Below, one piece after another: positions 32,753-41,456 of a stretch of 58,615 nt of DNA. This DNA is from Paraktedonobacter sp035294465. GTDB taxonomy: Bacteria > Chloroflexota > Ktedonobacteria > Ktedonobacterales > Ktedonobacteraceae. Both the position numbers and the translations under genes were made by a program. Within the stretch, counting starts at the first letter, position 1. Each line of letters starts with the position of its first letter. The notes beneath the pieces were generated by a model. That model did no database searches. It was not told the origin of the DNA and was given only the letters and a program-made list of their open reading frames with translations. The stretch lies in NCBI GenBank assembly GCA_035294465.1, contig DATGKW010000164.1, forward strand, positions 1 through 58,615, in the 5' to 3' direction.

Positions 32753-34801
32753 ATGAAGGTCTATAGGGCGGAACATATTCGCAATGTCGCCTTGATTTCC
32801 CATGTAGGGGCCGGCAAGACCTCTCTGATTGACGCGGCCCTTTATGATAGCGGCGCCGCAACAAGGCAGGGAAAAGTGGATGAAGGAACCTCGCTGGCCG
32901 ATTATGAGCCTGATGAACTCAAACGTCAGATGTCGTTGCATACAAAGGTGTTGCCGGTCGAATGGAAAGATACCAAAATTAATCTGATCGATACCCCTGG
33001 CTATGCAGATTTTGTGGGCGAGGTCAAGGCAGGTCTGCGCGTGGCCGACGCGGCCCTGGTGGTGGTCACTGCTGAAAAGGGCGTGGAGGTCGGCACGGAA
33101 CTGACCTGGCAGTACGCAGACGAGCGCAAGCTGCCGCGTATGGTCCTGGTCAATAAGCTTGATCGCGAAAATACATCGTTTGAGCAGGCCCTGGCTTCCC
33201 TGCGTGGGCAATTCGGCACCAAAGTCGTGCCCCTGCAAATTCCCATTGGAGAACAGGCAAGCTTTAGAGGTGTGGTAGATCTGGTGACGCAGAAGGCGTA
33301 TACCTTCGAAGGCGGCAATAAGGTCCAGGAGATCCCCGTACCCGCTGATCTCAAAGAGAGCCTCGGCACGTTTCGCGAGCAACTGATCGAGTCGGCGGTT
33401 GAAAGCGATGACACCCTGATGGAGAAGTTTCTGGAGGGCGAGGAGCTAAGCGACGAGGAAGTTCTCTCTGTGGTTAAGTTGGGAACGCGCACCGGTCAGC
33501 TCGTCCCCGTGCTCTGCGGCTCAGCCAGTAAGAATATCGGTGTGCAGGCACTGCTTGATGCGCTGGTGGACTATCTGCCCAGCGCTGCTGAGGCTGTGCC
33601 GCAGGACGCGAAAGCTTTTGGCGATACGCTCTCGTTGCTGGTCTTCAAAACAGCGGCCGCGCAGGTCGGCACGATTAGCACCTTCCGCGTATATTCCGGC
33701 ACGCTCAAAAATGATACTCACGCTTTCAATCTGCGCACGAAGGCCGATGAGCGCCTGAGCCAGTTGATTACGCCGCGTGGCAAGAACCAGGAGCCGGCGA
33801 CGGAGATTCCCGCAGGCGATTTCGGCGCGGTGTCCAAGCTGACCGATACGCACACCAACGATACGCTCAGTACCAACAAAGAGGTTGAGCCGCTCGAACC
33901 AATCAATTTCCCGCAGCCCTGCTACACCGTCGCGGTCTTTCCCAAGAGCCAGGCCGACCTGGACAAAATGAGTAACGCCCTGGGGCGCGCTCTGGAAGAA
34001 GATCGCACGCTCAGTATGACTCGCGACTCCGAGACTGCCGAGGTGCTTTTTTCCGGTATGGGCGAGGCACATCTGCAGATCGTTCTCGAAGGGATTAAGC
34101 GGAAATTTAATGTGGACCTGGAGGCGCACGACCCGCGTATTGCCTATCGCGAGACCATCCGCAAAAAGGCTCGCGCCAACGGTCGCCACAAACGGCAGAG
34201 CGGTGGTCACGGGCAGTTCGGCGATGTCTGGTTGGAGATTGAGCCGTTGCCTATAGGTGGCGAGGAAACCTTCATCTTTGAGGATAAGATCGTCGGCGGC
34301 GTGGTGCCGGGCCAGTTTATCCCCGGCGTCGAGAAAGGTGTGCGCGATTCGCTCAAACGTGGCTTTATCTCAGGCAATCCGATGATCTACGTCAAGGTCG
34401 CACTGGTTGATGGTAAATACCACCCGGTGGACTCGTCGGCGCAGTCTTTTGAAATCGCTGCCTCGCTGGGTATGCAGGAGGCCGTGCCCCTGGCCAGCCC
34501 GACCATCCTGGAGCCGGTCATGACGGTCAGCATCATCGTTCCCGAAAGTAACATGGGCGATGTGATGAGCGATATCAACACAAAACGCGGGCGCGTCCTG
34601 GGCATGACTCCCCTGGAGAACGGTATGCAACAGGTTACGGCGCATGTGCCGCAAGCGGAGATGTTGCACTACGCCACCGATTTGCGCTCGATCACCCAGG
34701 GACGCGGCTCCTTCTCTATGGAGTTCTACGAGTACGAAGAGGTGCCCGCCAACGTCCAGCAGGAGATTATCGCGGCATATAAGAAGAGCCAGGAAAAATA
34801 G
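32753..34801 (+). CDS. EF-G-like translation GTPase paralogue (FusA2 type)
   Basis: 682 aa, full EF-G length with GTPase, domain II, and domains III-V. The G1 loop reads SHVGAGKTS (residues 16-24) instead of SHIDAGKTT, G3 is DTPGYADF instead of DTPGHVDF, and G4 is NKLD. These changes mark the non-canonical FusA2-like EF-G paralogues, whose roles in translocation or recycling are unclear. The ATG at 32753 follows AGGAGG by about 13 nt; the open frame continues upstream 74 codons but that part is not EF-G-like. It stands alone, without the rpsL-rpsG-tuf neighbours of the housekeeping fusA. Confidence 0.9.
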   Translation: MKVYRAEHIRNVALISHVGAGKTSLIDAALYDSGAATRQGKVDEGTSLADYEPDELKRQMSLHTKVLPVEWKDTKINLIDTPGYADFVGEVKAGLRVADAALVVVTAEKGVEVGTELTWQYADERKLPRMVLVNKLDRENTSFEQALASLRGQFGTKVVPLQIPIGEQASFRGVVDLVTQKAYTFEGGNKVQEIPVPADLKESLGTFREQLIESAVESDDTLMEKFLEGEELSDEEVLSVVKLGTRTGQLVPVLCGSASKNIGVQALLDALVDYLPSAAEAVPQDAKAFGDTLSLLVFKTAAAQVGTISTFRVYSGTLKNDTHAFNLRTKADERLSQLITPRGKNQEPATEIPAGDFGAVSKLTDTHTNDTLSTNKEVEPLEPINFPQPCYTVAVFPKSQADLDKMSNALGRALEEDRTLSMTRDSETAEVLFSGMGEAHLQIVLEGIKRKFNVDLEAHDPRIAYRETIRKKARANGRHKRQSGGHGQFGDVWLEIEPLPIGGEETFIFEDKIVGGVVPGQFIPGVEKGVRDSLKRGFISGNPMIYVKVALVDGKYHPVDSSAQSFEIAASLGMQEAVPLASPTILEPVMTVSIIVPESNMGDVMSDINTKRGRVLGMTPLENGMQQVTAHVPQAEMLHYATDLRSITQGRGSFSMEFYEYEEVPANVQQEIIAAYKKSQEK

Positions 34802-34831
34802 AGCCGGAGATAAGCCTGTAGCTCTCTATGT

Positions 34832-34914
34832 GGGACAAAGGGCAGGCAAGCTATTCGACCAGGGCAGTTCCCTGGGCAAATGTACCTGTGCAGGAGCTTG
34901 CTTCCCTCTGTCCC
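34832..34914. repeat. Large imperfect hairpin between convergent genes
   Basis: GGGACAAAGGGCAGGCAAGCT (34832-34852) pairs imperfectly with the complement of 34895-34914 (right arm AGCTTGC...TGTCCC); CAGGG/CCCTG forms an inner hairpin. It lies between the EF-G-like gene and the converging propeller gene and may be a bidirectional terminator. Confidence 0.55.
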
Positions 34915-34955
34915 GTATGTGGCTTTGTGAGTTTGCCGACGGCTTCCTTCTACTC

Positions 34956-35996
34956 TTATGCTTCCGCTACAGCGACTATGGCCTGCGGACGGCTCGCTTG
35001 CAGCGTAGCGGGCCAGGTGATAGGGAGCTGCTCCCAGGTGTAGCCCGCGTCCGTTGAGCGGAAAATGCCCTGGTTGTTGGCCGCATAGAAGACATGCGCC
35101 TCAGCTTCGTTAGCTGCGATGACTGAAGCCAGCGTGCCCTGTTGTGCTGGCAGCCCGTCCTGTAGCAGTTGCCATGGTTCGCTGGCTGAACGGCGATAGA
35201 GTGCCGAGAGGGCATGCGCCGGGTCGTGCGCCTGTTGCGGGCCGGGCGCGGCGGAAACCACGATGGTTGCGGGATCGGCAGGATCGGCGGCTGCGCCCCA
35301 TAGATAGTGATGCTGCAAGCCATCGTCAGGCCGATACCAGGTTTCGCCACCGTCGTCGCTCTGCACAAAGCCGTTGCCTGCGTGCATAAAGCCATCGCCG
35401 GCCGCAGAGTAGAGGCGGTCCGGGGCTAGCTGGTGCATGACCAGCGTGTGCGTATCAAACGGCCCGCCGGGCTTACGATCCTCCCAATGCTCGCCGCCGT
35501 CCAGGCTGCGCAGCAGTGCTCCTGCCTCGACCGCGACGAAGAGCCGACCTTCTACCAATGGATCGGGCGTGATCCAGCGAATATGGCTGGTATATGGCCG
35601 GGGCGGAAAACTCCAGGTGGGGGCTGAGGGCAACTGACGCAGCCGCTCCATCTCTTGCCAGGATGTGCCGCCGTCCTCAGAGCGGTAGAACGCGCTCGGC
35701 TCCGTTCCGGCGTAGACGACGCTTGCAGCCCCGCGCTGCTCTGTCTTGCTGACTGCCACAGACATCACCTGCTTTTGTATGACCCCTTCGCCTATCGGTT
35801 CCCAGGAAGCGCCCGCGTCGCGGCTGCGCCACAGACCTTCGCCAAAGGTGCCACAATACACATACTGTGGGCGCAACGGATCGACTGCAACGCACTGGGT
35901 ATGGTGCCCGGTAAGCTGCATCTCCGCTTTCCACGCGCCATTCTGCTGATCTACTATAGCCAGTGCCTGCTCCAAAGCAATATAGAGTCTTGTCAT
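34956..35996 (-). CDS. Asp-box (BNR/sortilin-like) beta-propeller protein
   Basis: 346 aa without a signal peptide. At least five Asp-box motifs (S-x-D-x-G-x-x-W) occur at regular spacing: RSRDAGASW, RSEDGGTSW, RSLDGGEHW, QSDDGGETW and RSTDAGYTW, with matching YCGTFGEGLW, VVYAGTEP and VFYAANNQGIF strands. This is the six- or seven-bladed fold of BNR repeat, photosynthesis-assembly HCF136 and sortilin-type proteins. No sialidase catalytic Arg triad is visible, so it is probably a binding protein rather than a glycosidase. Convergent with the EF-G-like gene. Confidence 0.83.
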   Translation of the reverse strand: MTRLYIALEQALAIVDQQNGAWKAEMQLTGHHTQCVAVDPLRPQYVYCGTFGEGLWRSRDAGASWEPIGEGVIQKQVMSVAVSKTEQRGAASVVYAGTEPSAFYRSEDGGTSWQEMERLRQLPSAPTWSFPPRPYTSHIRWITPDPLVEGRLFVAVEAGALLRSLDGGEHWEDRKPGGPFDTHTLVMHQLAPDRLYSAAGDGFMHAGNGFVQSDDGGETWYRPDDGLQHHYLWGAAADPADPATIVVSAAPGPQQAHDPAHALSALYRRSASEPWQLLQDGLPAQQGTLASVIAANEAEAHVFYAANNQGIFRSTDAGYTWEQLPITWPATLQASRPQAIVAVAEA

Positions 35997-36250
35997 TGAC
36001 TCGTTCCTTTCCGTACTTCTATCTCTTTCTATACCTGCCTAACAATAATCCTATCCTCTGGAAAAAAGAGAACAGTAAGACAATAGCTCAGAGGAAGAGT
36101 ATAGTCAGAGACTGCTGTATTTTTCCACGCCCATAGGGCAGGTGATCGTCCTGTTCTTTAGGACAGTCTTTCTCCGGGGGGAGTGACCGGATATTCTCTC
36201 TTCTTTTCTGGCCGCAGGAAAACGCGTCTCCATATCATGTCTGTCTGTAC

Positions 36251-36267
36251 GTTGTAATCAGTACAAC
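36251..36267. promoter_or_regulatory. Inverted repeat, candidate operator before the BBE flavoprotein gene
   Basis: GTTGTA (36251-36256) and TACAAC (36262-36267) around a 5-bp centre, 30 bp before the flavoprotein start, in the 300-bp divergent region 35997-36296. Size and symmetry fit a TetR- or GntR-type operator; no regulator is adjacent. A GTCCT/AGGAC hairpin lies at about 36147-36165. Confidence 0.5.
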
Positions 36268-36296
36268 CTATGTGAATAGACGAACGAGGCAAAGGC

Positions 36297-37898
36297 ATGA
36301 TGCACGTAAACAGCACCTCATCTCAAGCGATTAGTCGGCGGGCGTTTCTCGCGCTGTCAGGGCTAGGAGTGGCAGGCTTGCTGACCGCCTGCGGGACCAG
36401 CTCGGCTCACACTGTTAAGCCAACGCCCACGCCGGCAGTTTCTCCCACCAGGCAGGTAGCACTCACCGAGGCCGATTGGTCGGCTCTGGGTCGCGACTTG
36501 CAGGGCACGCTCATTCGACCTGGCAATCCTCAGTACGCGGTCGCGCACCAGCTCTTTAACACACGTTTTGATAACATCGCGCCAGCGGGCGTAGCATATT
36601 GCGCCTCCCCTGCTGATGTGCAGGCGTGCCTGGCCTTCGTGCGGCGCTTCAATTTGCCGGTCACAGTGCGCTCCGGCGGCCATTCATACGCGGGCTACTC
36701 GACAACAAGCGGGCTGATGCTCGATGTGACGCGCATGAACAGCGTGAGCTTGGACACGGGCACAGGTGCGGCGACGATTGGCGGAGGTGCGCACCTTATC
36801 GATGTCTACGCAGCCCTTGCACAAGATGGAGTGGTGATCCCGGCCGGGTCGTGTCCGACCGTGGGGATTGCCGGCTTGACGCTAGGCGGAGGCGTTGGCG
36901 TGCTGGGCCGCAAGTTTGGCCTGACCTGTGATAACTTGCTTTCCGCGCAGGTTGTGCTGGCTGACGGAACTATTCTCACCTGTAACCAGAACGCTCACTC
37001 TGACCTCTTCTGGGCGCTGCAAGGAGGAGGTGGTGGAAACTTCGGTGTCGTCACTTCGTTCACCTTCCAGGTTCATCCCGTCCAGGATCTCTCGCTGGCC
37101 ACCTTGAACTGGCCCTGGAGCTTCGCCGCCGCTGTCTTCGATGCCTGGCAGCATTGGGGACCGCAGGCCCCGGACGAACTCTGGTCAAACTGCCTGCTGC
37201 TCGGCAACATCAATAAGCAGGCCGGGCCAATCGTGCGCGTGAATGCTGTCTATGTTGGCGGATCGTCAGCGCTAAATTCCCTCTTGCAGCAGCTAATTGA
37301 CCAGGTTGGCACTGCGCCGACAAGCAGCTACGTCTACACTGATCCTCTCCTCGAAACAATGATGGTCGAGGCAGGCTGTTACGGCGAAACGGTAGCCGCC
37401 TGCCATCTGCCCAGCCAGAATCCGCAGGGACAGGTCGCGCGTGATACCTCAAAAGCCCGTTCTGACTATATAACCAGTCCATTGCCGCGCCAGGCCATCG
37501 ATATCCTGGTGAATGCGATCAATAGCCGGCAGTCCTCTGCGGATCTCAGCGGGGGAGGCATAGGCATGGATGCATTCGGGGGTGCGATCAATCGTGTTGC
37601 TGCCGATGCCACCGCCTTTGTTCACCGTAATACGCTCTTCTCCATCCAGTACACGGCCAGCTGGAACCCCGGTGATCCCGCCTCTGTCGTCTCGGCAAAC
37701 GTCTCCTGGCTCAACGAAACCTGGCAGGCTATGCGCTCTTACGCCAGCGGCGAAGCCTACCAGAACTACATCGATCCCGATCTGCCAGACTGGCCGCAAG
37801 CCTACTACGGTGCGAACCTGCCTCGCCTTCAACAGATCAAAGCGACATATGATCCGAGTAATCTGTTTCGCTTTGCGCAAAGTATCCCGCCAGCTTAG
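36297..37898 (+). CDS. Tat-exported FAD-linked oxidoreductase (BBE type)
   Basis: 533 aa. The N-terminus has a twin-arginine signal (ISRRAFLALSGLG) ending in a lipobox (LLTAC), so it is probably exported folded and lipid-anchored. The FAD_binding_4 domain has VRSGGHSYAGYS, whose His is the covalent FAD site in this family, and GRKFGLTCDNLL, whose Cys is the second link; both are present, so flavin is probably bicovalent. The C-terminal BBE segment ends YYGANLPRLQQIKATYDPSN. Relatives oxidise sugars or alkaloid-like substrates (e.g. chito-oligosaccharide oxidases). Two adjacent ATGs (36297, 36300) are possible starts. Confidence 0.92.
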   Translation: MMHVNSTSSQAISRRAFLALSGLGVAGLLTACGTSSAHTVKPTPTPAVSPTRQVALTEADWSALGRDLQGTLIRPGNPQYAVAHQLFNTRFDNIAPAGVAYCASPADVQACLAFVRRFNLPVTVRSGGHSYAGYSTTSGLMLDVTRMNSVSLDTGTGAATIGGGAHLIDVYAALAQDGVVIPAGSCPTVGIAGLTLGGGVGVLGRKFGLTCDNLLSAQVVLADGTILTCNQNAHSDLFWALQGGGGGNFGVVTSFTFQVHPVQDLSLATLNWPWSFAAAVFDAWQHWGPQAPDELWSNCLLLGNINKQAGPIVRVNAVYVGGSSALNSLLQQLIDQVGTAPTSSYVYTDPLLETMMVEAGCYGETVAACHLPSQNPQGQVARDTSKARSDYITSPLPRQAIDILVNAINSRQSSADLSGGGIGMDAFGGAINRVAADATAFVHRNTLFSIQYTASWNPGDPASVVSANVSWLNETWQAMRSYASGEAYQNYIDPDLPDWPQAYYGANLPRLQQIKATYDPSNLFRFAQSIPPA

Positions 37899-37930
37899 GA
37901 TTGGTGTAAGGAACGTCAGTCTTGCCCTGA

Positions 37931-38491
37931 TCATTTTTTCTGGCGTCGTGGGCGAGGTGGCTCATCATCGTCCTGCTTGGAGAACTGCGTGTCTAGCCCA
38001 TACTTCTGGCGCATTGCTACGCGGTGGCGCGCGCGCCGCTCGATATCGCGGGGGGCTGCGTGCATCTGCTGCTCTAATGCACTGCTTGCCAGTGCCGTTC
38101 CTCCCTGCAAAGTTGCTGTCCGCTGAATCTCGATATCATCGCTATAGATTTCCACTTCACGTCCAGCCGCCCGTGCTGCGGTCGCCAGGCGCGCAATCAC
38201 ACTATCCGCCGTTTCTCCGTGGCGTGAATAGATAATACGAATGCGCCGCTCGTGACTTGTTTGTTCAAGCGCCTCGTTTCCGTCAAAGACCACGGTTATC
38301 TGGTGTGGGGTGTGACGATATCGATTGGCCAGCAGCGCCACTAGCTGTGTACGGGCAGCAGCCAGGCTTTGTGTACGCACTGCCTGAAATGAAGGCGCGC
38401 GCTTAATTACATTATATCCATCAATCAGGATATCGCGTCCCACAACTTGCTGCGTTGCTCCTCTCCGGCCTCCCTTTCGTAGAGAGATCAC
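37931..38491 (-). CDS. NYN-domain nuclease (YacP/Rae1-like)
   Basis: 186 aa. The PIN-like NYN fold is seen in LIDGYNVIKR, VVFDGNE, IIYSRHGETADSVIARL and IYSDDIEIQ, which carry the acidic metal site. The YacP/Rae1 group is ribosome-associated mRNA endonucleases in Firmicutes; the same role here is inference. The C-terminus is long, basic and acidic by turns (HRVAMRQKYG, PPRPRRQKK). The start is GTG at 38491 overlapping the upstream gene's TGA (GTGA), so translation is coupled to the zinc-ribbon protein. Confidence 0.85.
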   Translation of the reverse strand: MISLRKGGRRGATQQVVGRDILIDGYNVIKRAPSFQAVRTQSLAAARTQLVALLANRYRHTPHQITVVFDGNEALEQTSHERRIRIIYSRHGETADSVIARLATAARAAGREVEIYSDDIEIQRTATLQGGTALASSALEQQMHAAPRDIERRARHRVAMRQKYGLDTQFSKQDDDEPPRPRRQKK

Positions 38492-39528
38492 CTCAATTGC
38501 AAAAGATACGAGACCTCGCTACGGATGTCAATATGCAGGAGATGGAGAAAGAAGGTATTGATCGTAGTCGAGCTCATCGCCAGGGCAATAATGAGCCCCG
38601 CAACCAGCAGAAGCGAGGACGTGCCGATGAGTAACGCGTTCTCGATCCGATCAAGCATCGGCACGGCCTCAGTGCTCGGAACCTCCTCCTGGCCTGCCAG
38701 CATACTCGCTGGTGGCATGTGTACCGGCAGTTGCGGCAGAACCCGGTTTACCAGTAGCGAGTTTGTCTGGTCTGCCTGGGGTGAAACCGCGCTGGAAGCT
38801 GCCGGCTGTGCGTACCTGGAAGTGGAGACGTCACGCTCATTGTGCTGCTGGTCATTCTCCGGAGGAAGGACTTCTGCCGATTTATAGCCCAGGACCTCTT
38901 GAACCCAGGGAGGATACGAATGCGCCAGGTCAAGTTTGGCTCGATTGACTTGCTCGATTTGCCTGTTCGCGACCACTGATGAATCGACCGAGTCAAATCT
39001 GTTTTGCTCGGTTTGCCTGCTCTGGATGATCGGTAGATCGTCGGAAGTTGTCGGGAAAGTATGGGCCGGTGGATCAGCCCGCGGAGGCTCTGGAGGGGAG
39101 GGAGGCTCTGGATCAGGAAAATACAATTGCCCATTCCGCAGGCACGTAAACGACAACTTGAGTTCCTTGACAGCCTGTGGGGCTGCCAGGGGTGAAAAGC
39201 TCAGCCCTTCAAGGTCAGGAACTGGCGAGCAAAAGGGCAGGTGTGCTTCCTCGCCGCAAGAGGCGCAAACGTGGTGGATCGGGTTCCAGCACTGCGGACA
39301 CGAAGGACGCTGGCAACGGAAACAAAAATGGCACACTCCTCTGAAGGCATCCTCCAGTATTTCGTCTGCGTAGTGTGATGAGGAGGGTTGATACACCGCC
39401 CGGCAGATGGGGCAGGAAAGAATCTTGAGAGTTTCAACCAGGGCCAGAGGGTCCTCCTCATTTGTTGTGTCACTGAAGGAGTGAACATGCGTATGTAGGC
39501 CGGAAAGATTCTGCGCATTTTGCGACAT
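38488..39528 (-). CDS. Zinc-ribbon protein with C-terminal membrane anchor
   Basis: 346 aa, not a named family. Residues about 35-100 hold a dense Cys/His cluster: CPIC, CHFCFRC, CPQCWNPIHHVCASC, which would bind two or three zinc ions in rubredoxin/RING-like knuckles. A Pro/Ser/Gln-rich disordered middle follows, then one membrane helix near the end (LLIGTSSLLLVAGLIIALAM). The ATG at 39528 has CAGGAG 8 nt upstream and is preferred over 39564. The end overlaps the NYN nuclease start, so the pair may tether an RNA nuclease near the membrane; that is speculative. Confidence 0.7.
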   Translation of the reverse strand: MSQNAQNLSGLHTHVHSFSDTTNEEDPLALVETLKILSCPICRAVYQPSSSHYADEILEDAFRGVCHFCFRCQRPSCPQCWNPIHHVCASCGEEAHLPFCSPVPDLEGLSFSPLAAPQAVKELKLSFTCLRNGQLYFPDPEPPSPPEPPRADPPAHTFPTTSDDLPIIQSRQTEQNRFDSVDSSVVANRQIEQVNRAKLDLAHSYPPWVQEVLGYKSAEVLPPENDQQHNERDVSTSRYAQPAASSAVSPQADQTNSLLVNRVLPQLPVHMPPASMLAGQEEVPSTEAVPMLDRIENALLIGTSSLLLVAGLIIALAMSSTTINTFFLHLLHIDIRSEVSYLLQLR

Positions 39529-39788
39529 AAGAAAAGCTCCTGACACGCTAGAAACAATCATCATCCAACACCGTAGCGGGGCTGGTTCATTCTCAGTATA
39601 AAGAGGGGCGCAAAATCATATCGAACTGCTGTCTGTTTGCTCAAGGGATGCTCTGTATCTGTCATTGTATCAGAGGCATCAGGAGGGTACACTCTTTCTC
39701 AGACGAGAGAAAGAAGAGAAGAGGAGCCGGGAAAATGCATCGCCTCTTCTCAAGGATATCTTTCGCAAGACAGACAGGGAGGTTTGAC

Positions 39789-41003
39789 ATGTCTGCAATA
39801 TCCTCGCGGCTCAGGTGGGCGCGCATCTTACTTATCCCTCTCATTGTGGCAGCCTTTGCTTTTGTCGCAACAACTCAGGTTGCCAGGGCTACCGAAGTGT
39901 GTAATAATGGCCAATCCATTACGATGGGGAAATATTGGCTTAACAGTAATTTGTGGGGAGCGAGCAGCGGCTCTGGTTCTCAGTGTATCTGGAACACCTC
40001 TCAAAACGGCTCAACCATTGCCTGGGGAACCAGCTGGAACTGGACTGGCTCGCCCAATTCCGTGAAGTCGTATGATAGTTCGGTGCTTGGCTGGCATTGG
40101 GGCTGGCAAATTTCCAATACCGGTTTGCCCATCCAACTGTCCAGCAACCAGAGCGTGCAGACTTCCTGGAGCTTTAATCTGAACCAGACGACGCCTGGTG
40201 GTATCGACGTGTCTTACGATACCTGGATCTCTCCCAATGCCAATCTGGGCAATGCCAATCCGTCCGACGAAGTGATGGTCTGGCTTTACCATAGCGGAGG
40301 AGTCCAGCCGGTGGGTTCGGCCCAGACGACGGTGACTATCGATGGGATGAGCTGGACACTCTGGGAAGGTTCGACGAGCTGGCAGGTACATTCGTTTGTG
40401 GCCAACTCGAATGTCACGTCCGCTTCGCTCAACCTGATGGACTTCTACAATTACCTCATTTCCAGAGGGAGCCTGAGCAGCTCAAAGTACTTGCTCAGTG
40501 TTGAACAGGGAACGGAAGTCTTTACCGGCGCGGGCGAACTGGACACAACTTCCTACTCTACGAACATCGGTGGAAGCGCCTCTACGCCAACGCCAACGCC
40601 AACGCAGGGCACGACCCCGACTCCTACGCCAACGCAGGGCACGACCCCGACTCCTACGCCGACCTCAACATCTGGCGCAAGCTGTAGCGTGCATTATGCT
40701 ATCACCAACCAGTGGCAGGGAGGTTTTGGTGCGACATTCACCATTACGAATACTGGTTCAGCCGCGATCAACGGCTGGAGCTTGCAGTTCTCGTTCCCCA
40801 ACGGGCAAACGATTACGCAACTCTGGAATGGCAGCTATACTCAGAGCGGCAGTAACGTGACCATCACCAATGCCTCGTATAATGCTTCCATACCGCCCGG
40901 CCAGTCCTTGAGTTCGGAACCCGGCTTCAACGGCACCTGGAACGGAGCCAATAACGCACCCGCAGCATTTACCCTCAATGGCGTCGCCTGCCGCGTCGTC
41001 TGA
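39789..41003 (+). CDS. Secreted GH12 cellulase with CBM2
   Basis: 404 aa. Signal peptide (about residues 1-36, RWARILLIPLIVAAFAFVAT, ending ARA). The GH12 catalytic domain (about 38-265) has WGWQISNTG, SDEVMVWLYH with the nucleophile Glu, and a C-terminal VFTGAGELDTTSYS with the acid/base Glu. A Thr/Pro linker leads to a CBM2 cellulose-binding module (about 298-404) starting CSVHYAITNQWQGGF and ending in a Cys near the C-terminus. GH12 enzymes cut beta-1,4-glucan or xyloglucan with retention. GGGAGG lies 6 nt before the chosen ATG. Confidence 0.95.
   Translation: MSAISSRLRWARILLIPLIVAAFAFVATTQVARATEVCNNGQSITMGKYWLNSNLWGASSGSGSQCIWNTSQNGSTIAWGTSWNWTGSPNSVKSYDSSVLGWHWGWQISNTGLPIQLSSNQSVQTSWSFNLNQTTPGGIDVSYDTWISPNANLGNANPSDEVMVWLYHSGGVQPVGSAQTTVTIDGMSWTLWEGSTSWQVHSFVANSNVTSASLNLMDFYNYLISRGSLSSSKYLLSVEQGTEVFTGAGELDTTSYSTNIGGSASTPTPTPTQGTTPTPTPTQGTTPTPTPTSTSGASCSVHYAITNQWQGGFGATFTITNTGSAAINGWSLQFSFPNGQTITQLWNGSYTQSGSNVTITNASYNASIPPGQSLSSEPGFNGTWNGANNAPAAFTLNGVACRVV
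40601..40660 (+). repeat. Two perfect 30-bp tandem repeats in the GH12-CBM2 linker
   Basis: The unit (AACGCAGGGC, ACGACCCCGA, CTCCTACGCC) occurs at 40601-40630 and 40631-40660, encoding QGTTPTPTPT. Perfect identity at the DNA level shows a very recent duplication; linker length is likely variable between strains. Confidence 0.9.
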
Positions 41004-41017
41004 GCAAACGCGCTGGC

Positions 41018-41070
41018 GATTTGAGCATGTCTACTCTGGCGTGTTCCAGAGTAGACATGCCTATCAAATC
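41018..41070. terminator. Long hairpin after the GH12 gene
   Basis: GATTTGA then GCATGTCTACTCTGG pairs with CCAGAGTAGACATGC then TCAAATC (22 bp, one 3-nt bulge, 6-nt loop), 15 bp after the stop. There is no T tract, so it may protect the 3' end or mark a processing site. Elsewhere in 41004-41456 there is one more hairpin (about 41326-41350) and no supported gene. Confidence 0.65.
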
Positions 41071-41456
41071 CAACATACGTCTTCCGCCTGAGCGCTCTCC
41101 CAAAAAACCACGGTTGCCGATTCATGAAGCAGTATGCGCCAGCAGTTTTGATGCGCTTATGCTGTGCAGGCCCTGGGGGATATTTTTCAGCGTCTGAAGA
41201 GCACAGGTGAGTCAGAAGCGCCTCCACACGATCAGTAATTGAGCAAAGTTGAGCTTCCAGATATGTCACGATTTCTGTATTCCCGGCGTGCCTGTAAGAG
41301 AATAGCGGGGGATACTTTTTTGTAGAACTCTCCTGCCAGGAGTTCTCTGTAGCTCACCATGCATGTGTTGGGGTATCAGCTTCTCAGGATGAAGCGGCAA
41401 CACAAAGGTGCTGATGGGTAGAGAGCGAATTTCTCTCAGTCTTTAGGAAAATAGAT

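Noticed and set aside
34828..35043. A short plus-strand frame with a CPVCG motif after the EF-G-like gene
   Set aside because: It is formed by the hairpin region and the antisense of the propeller gene; a single CxxC is not enough.
40571..40680. CRISPR-like short repeats
   Set aside because: The two 30-bp units are adjacent, in frame and encode a Thr/Pro linker; there are no spacers. No CRISPR array or cas gene is seen elsewhere.
40841..41269. A 142-codon minus-strand open frame overlapping the end of the GH12 gene
   Set aside because: It runs through the CBM2 coding end and the long hairpin; the first 60 codons look mildly protein-like but match nothing I recognise.
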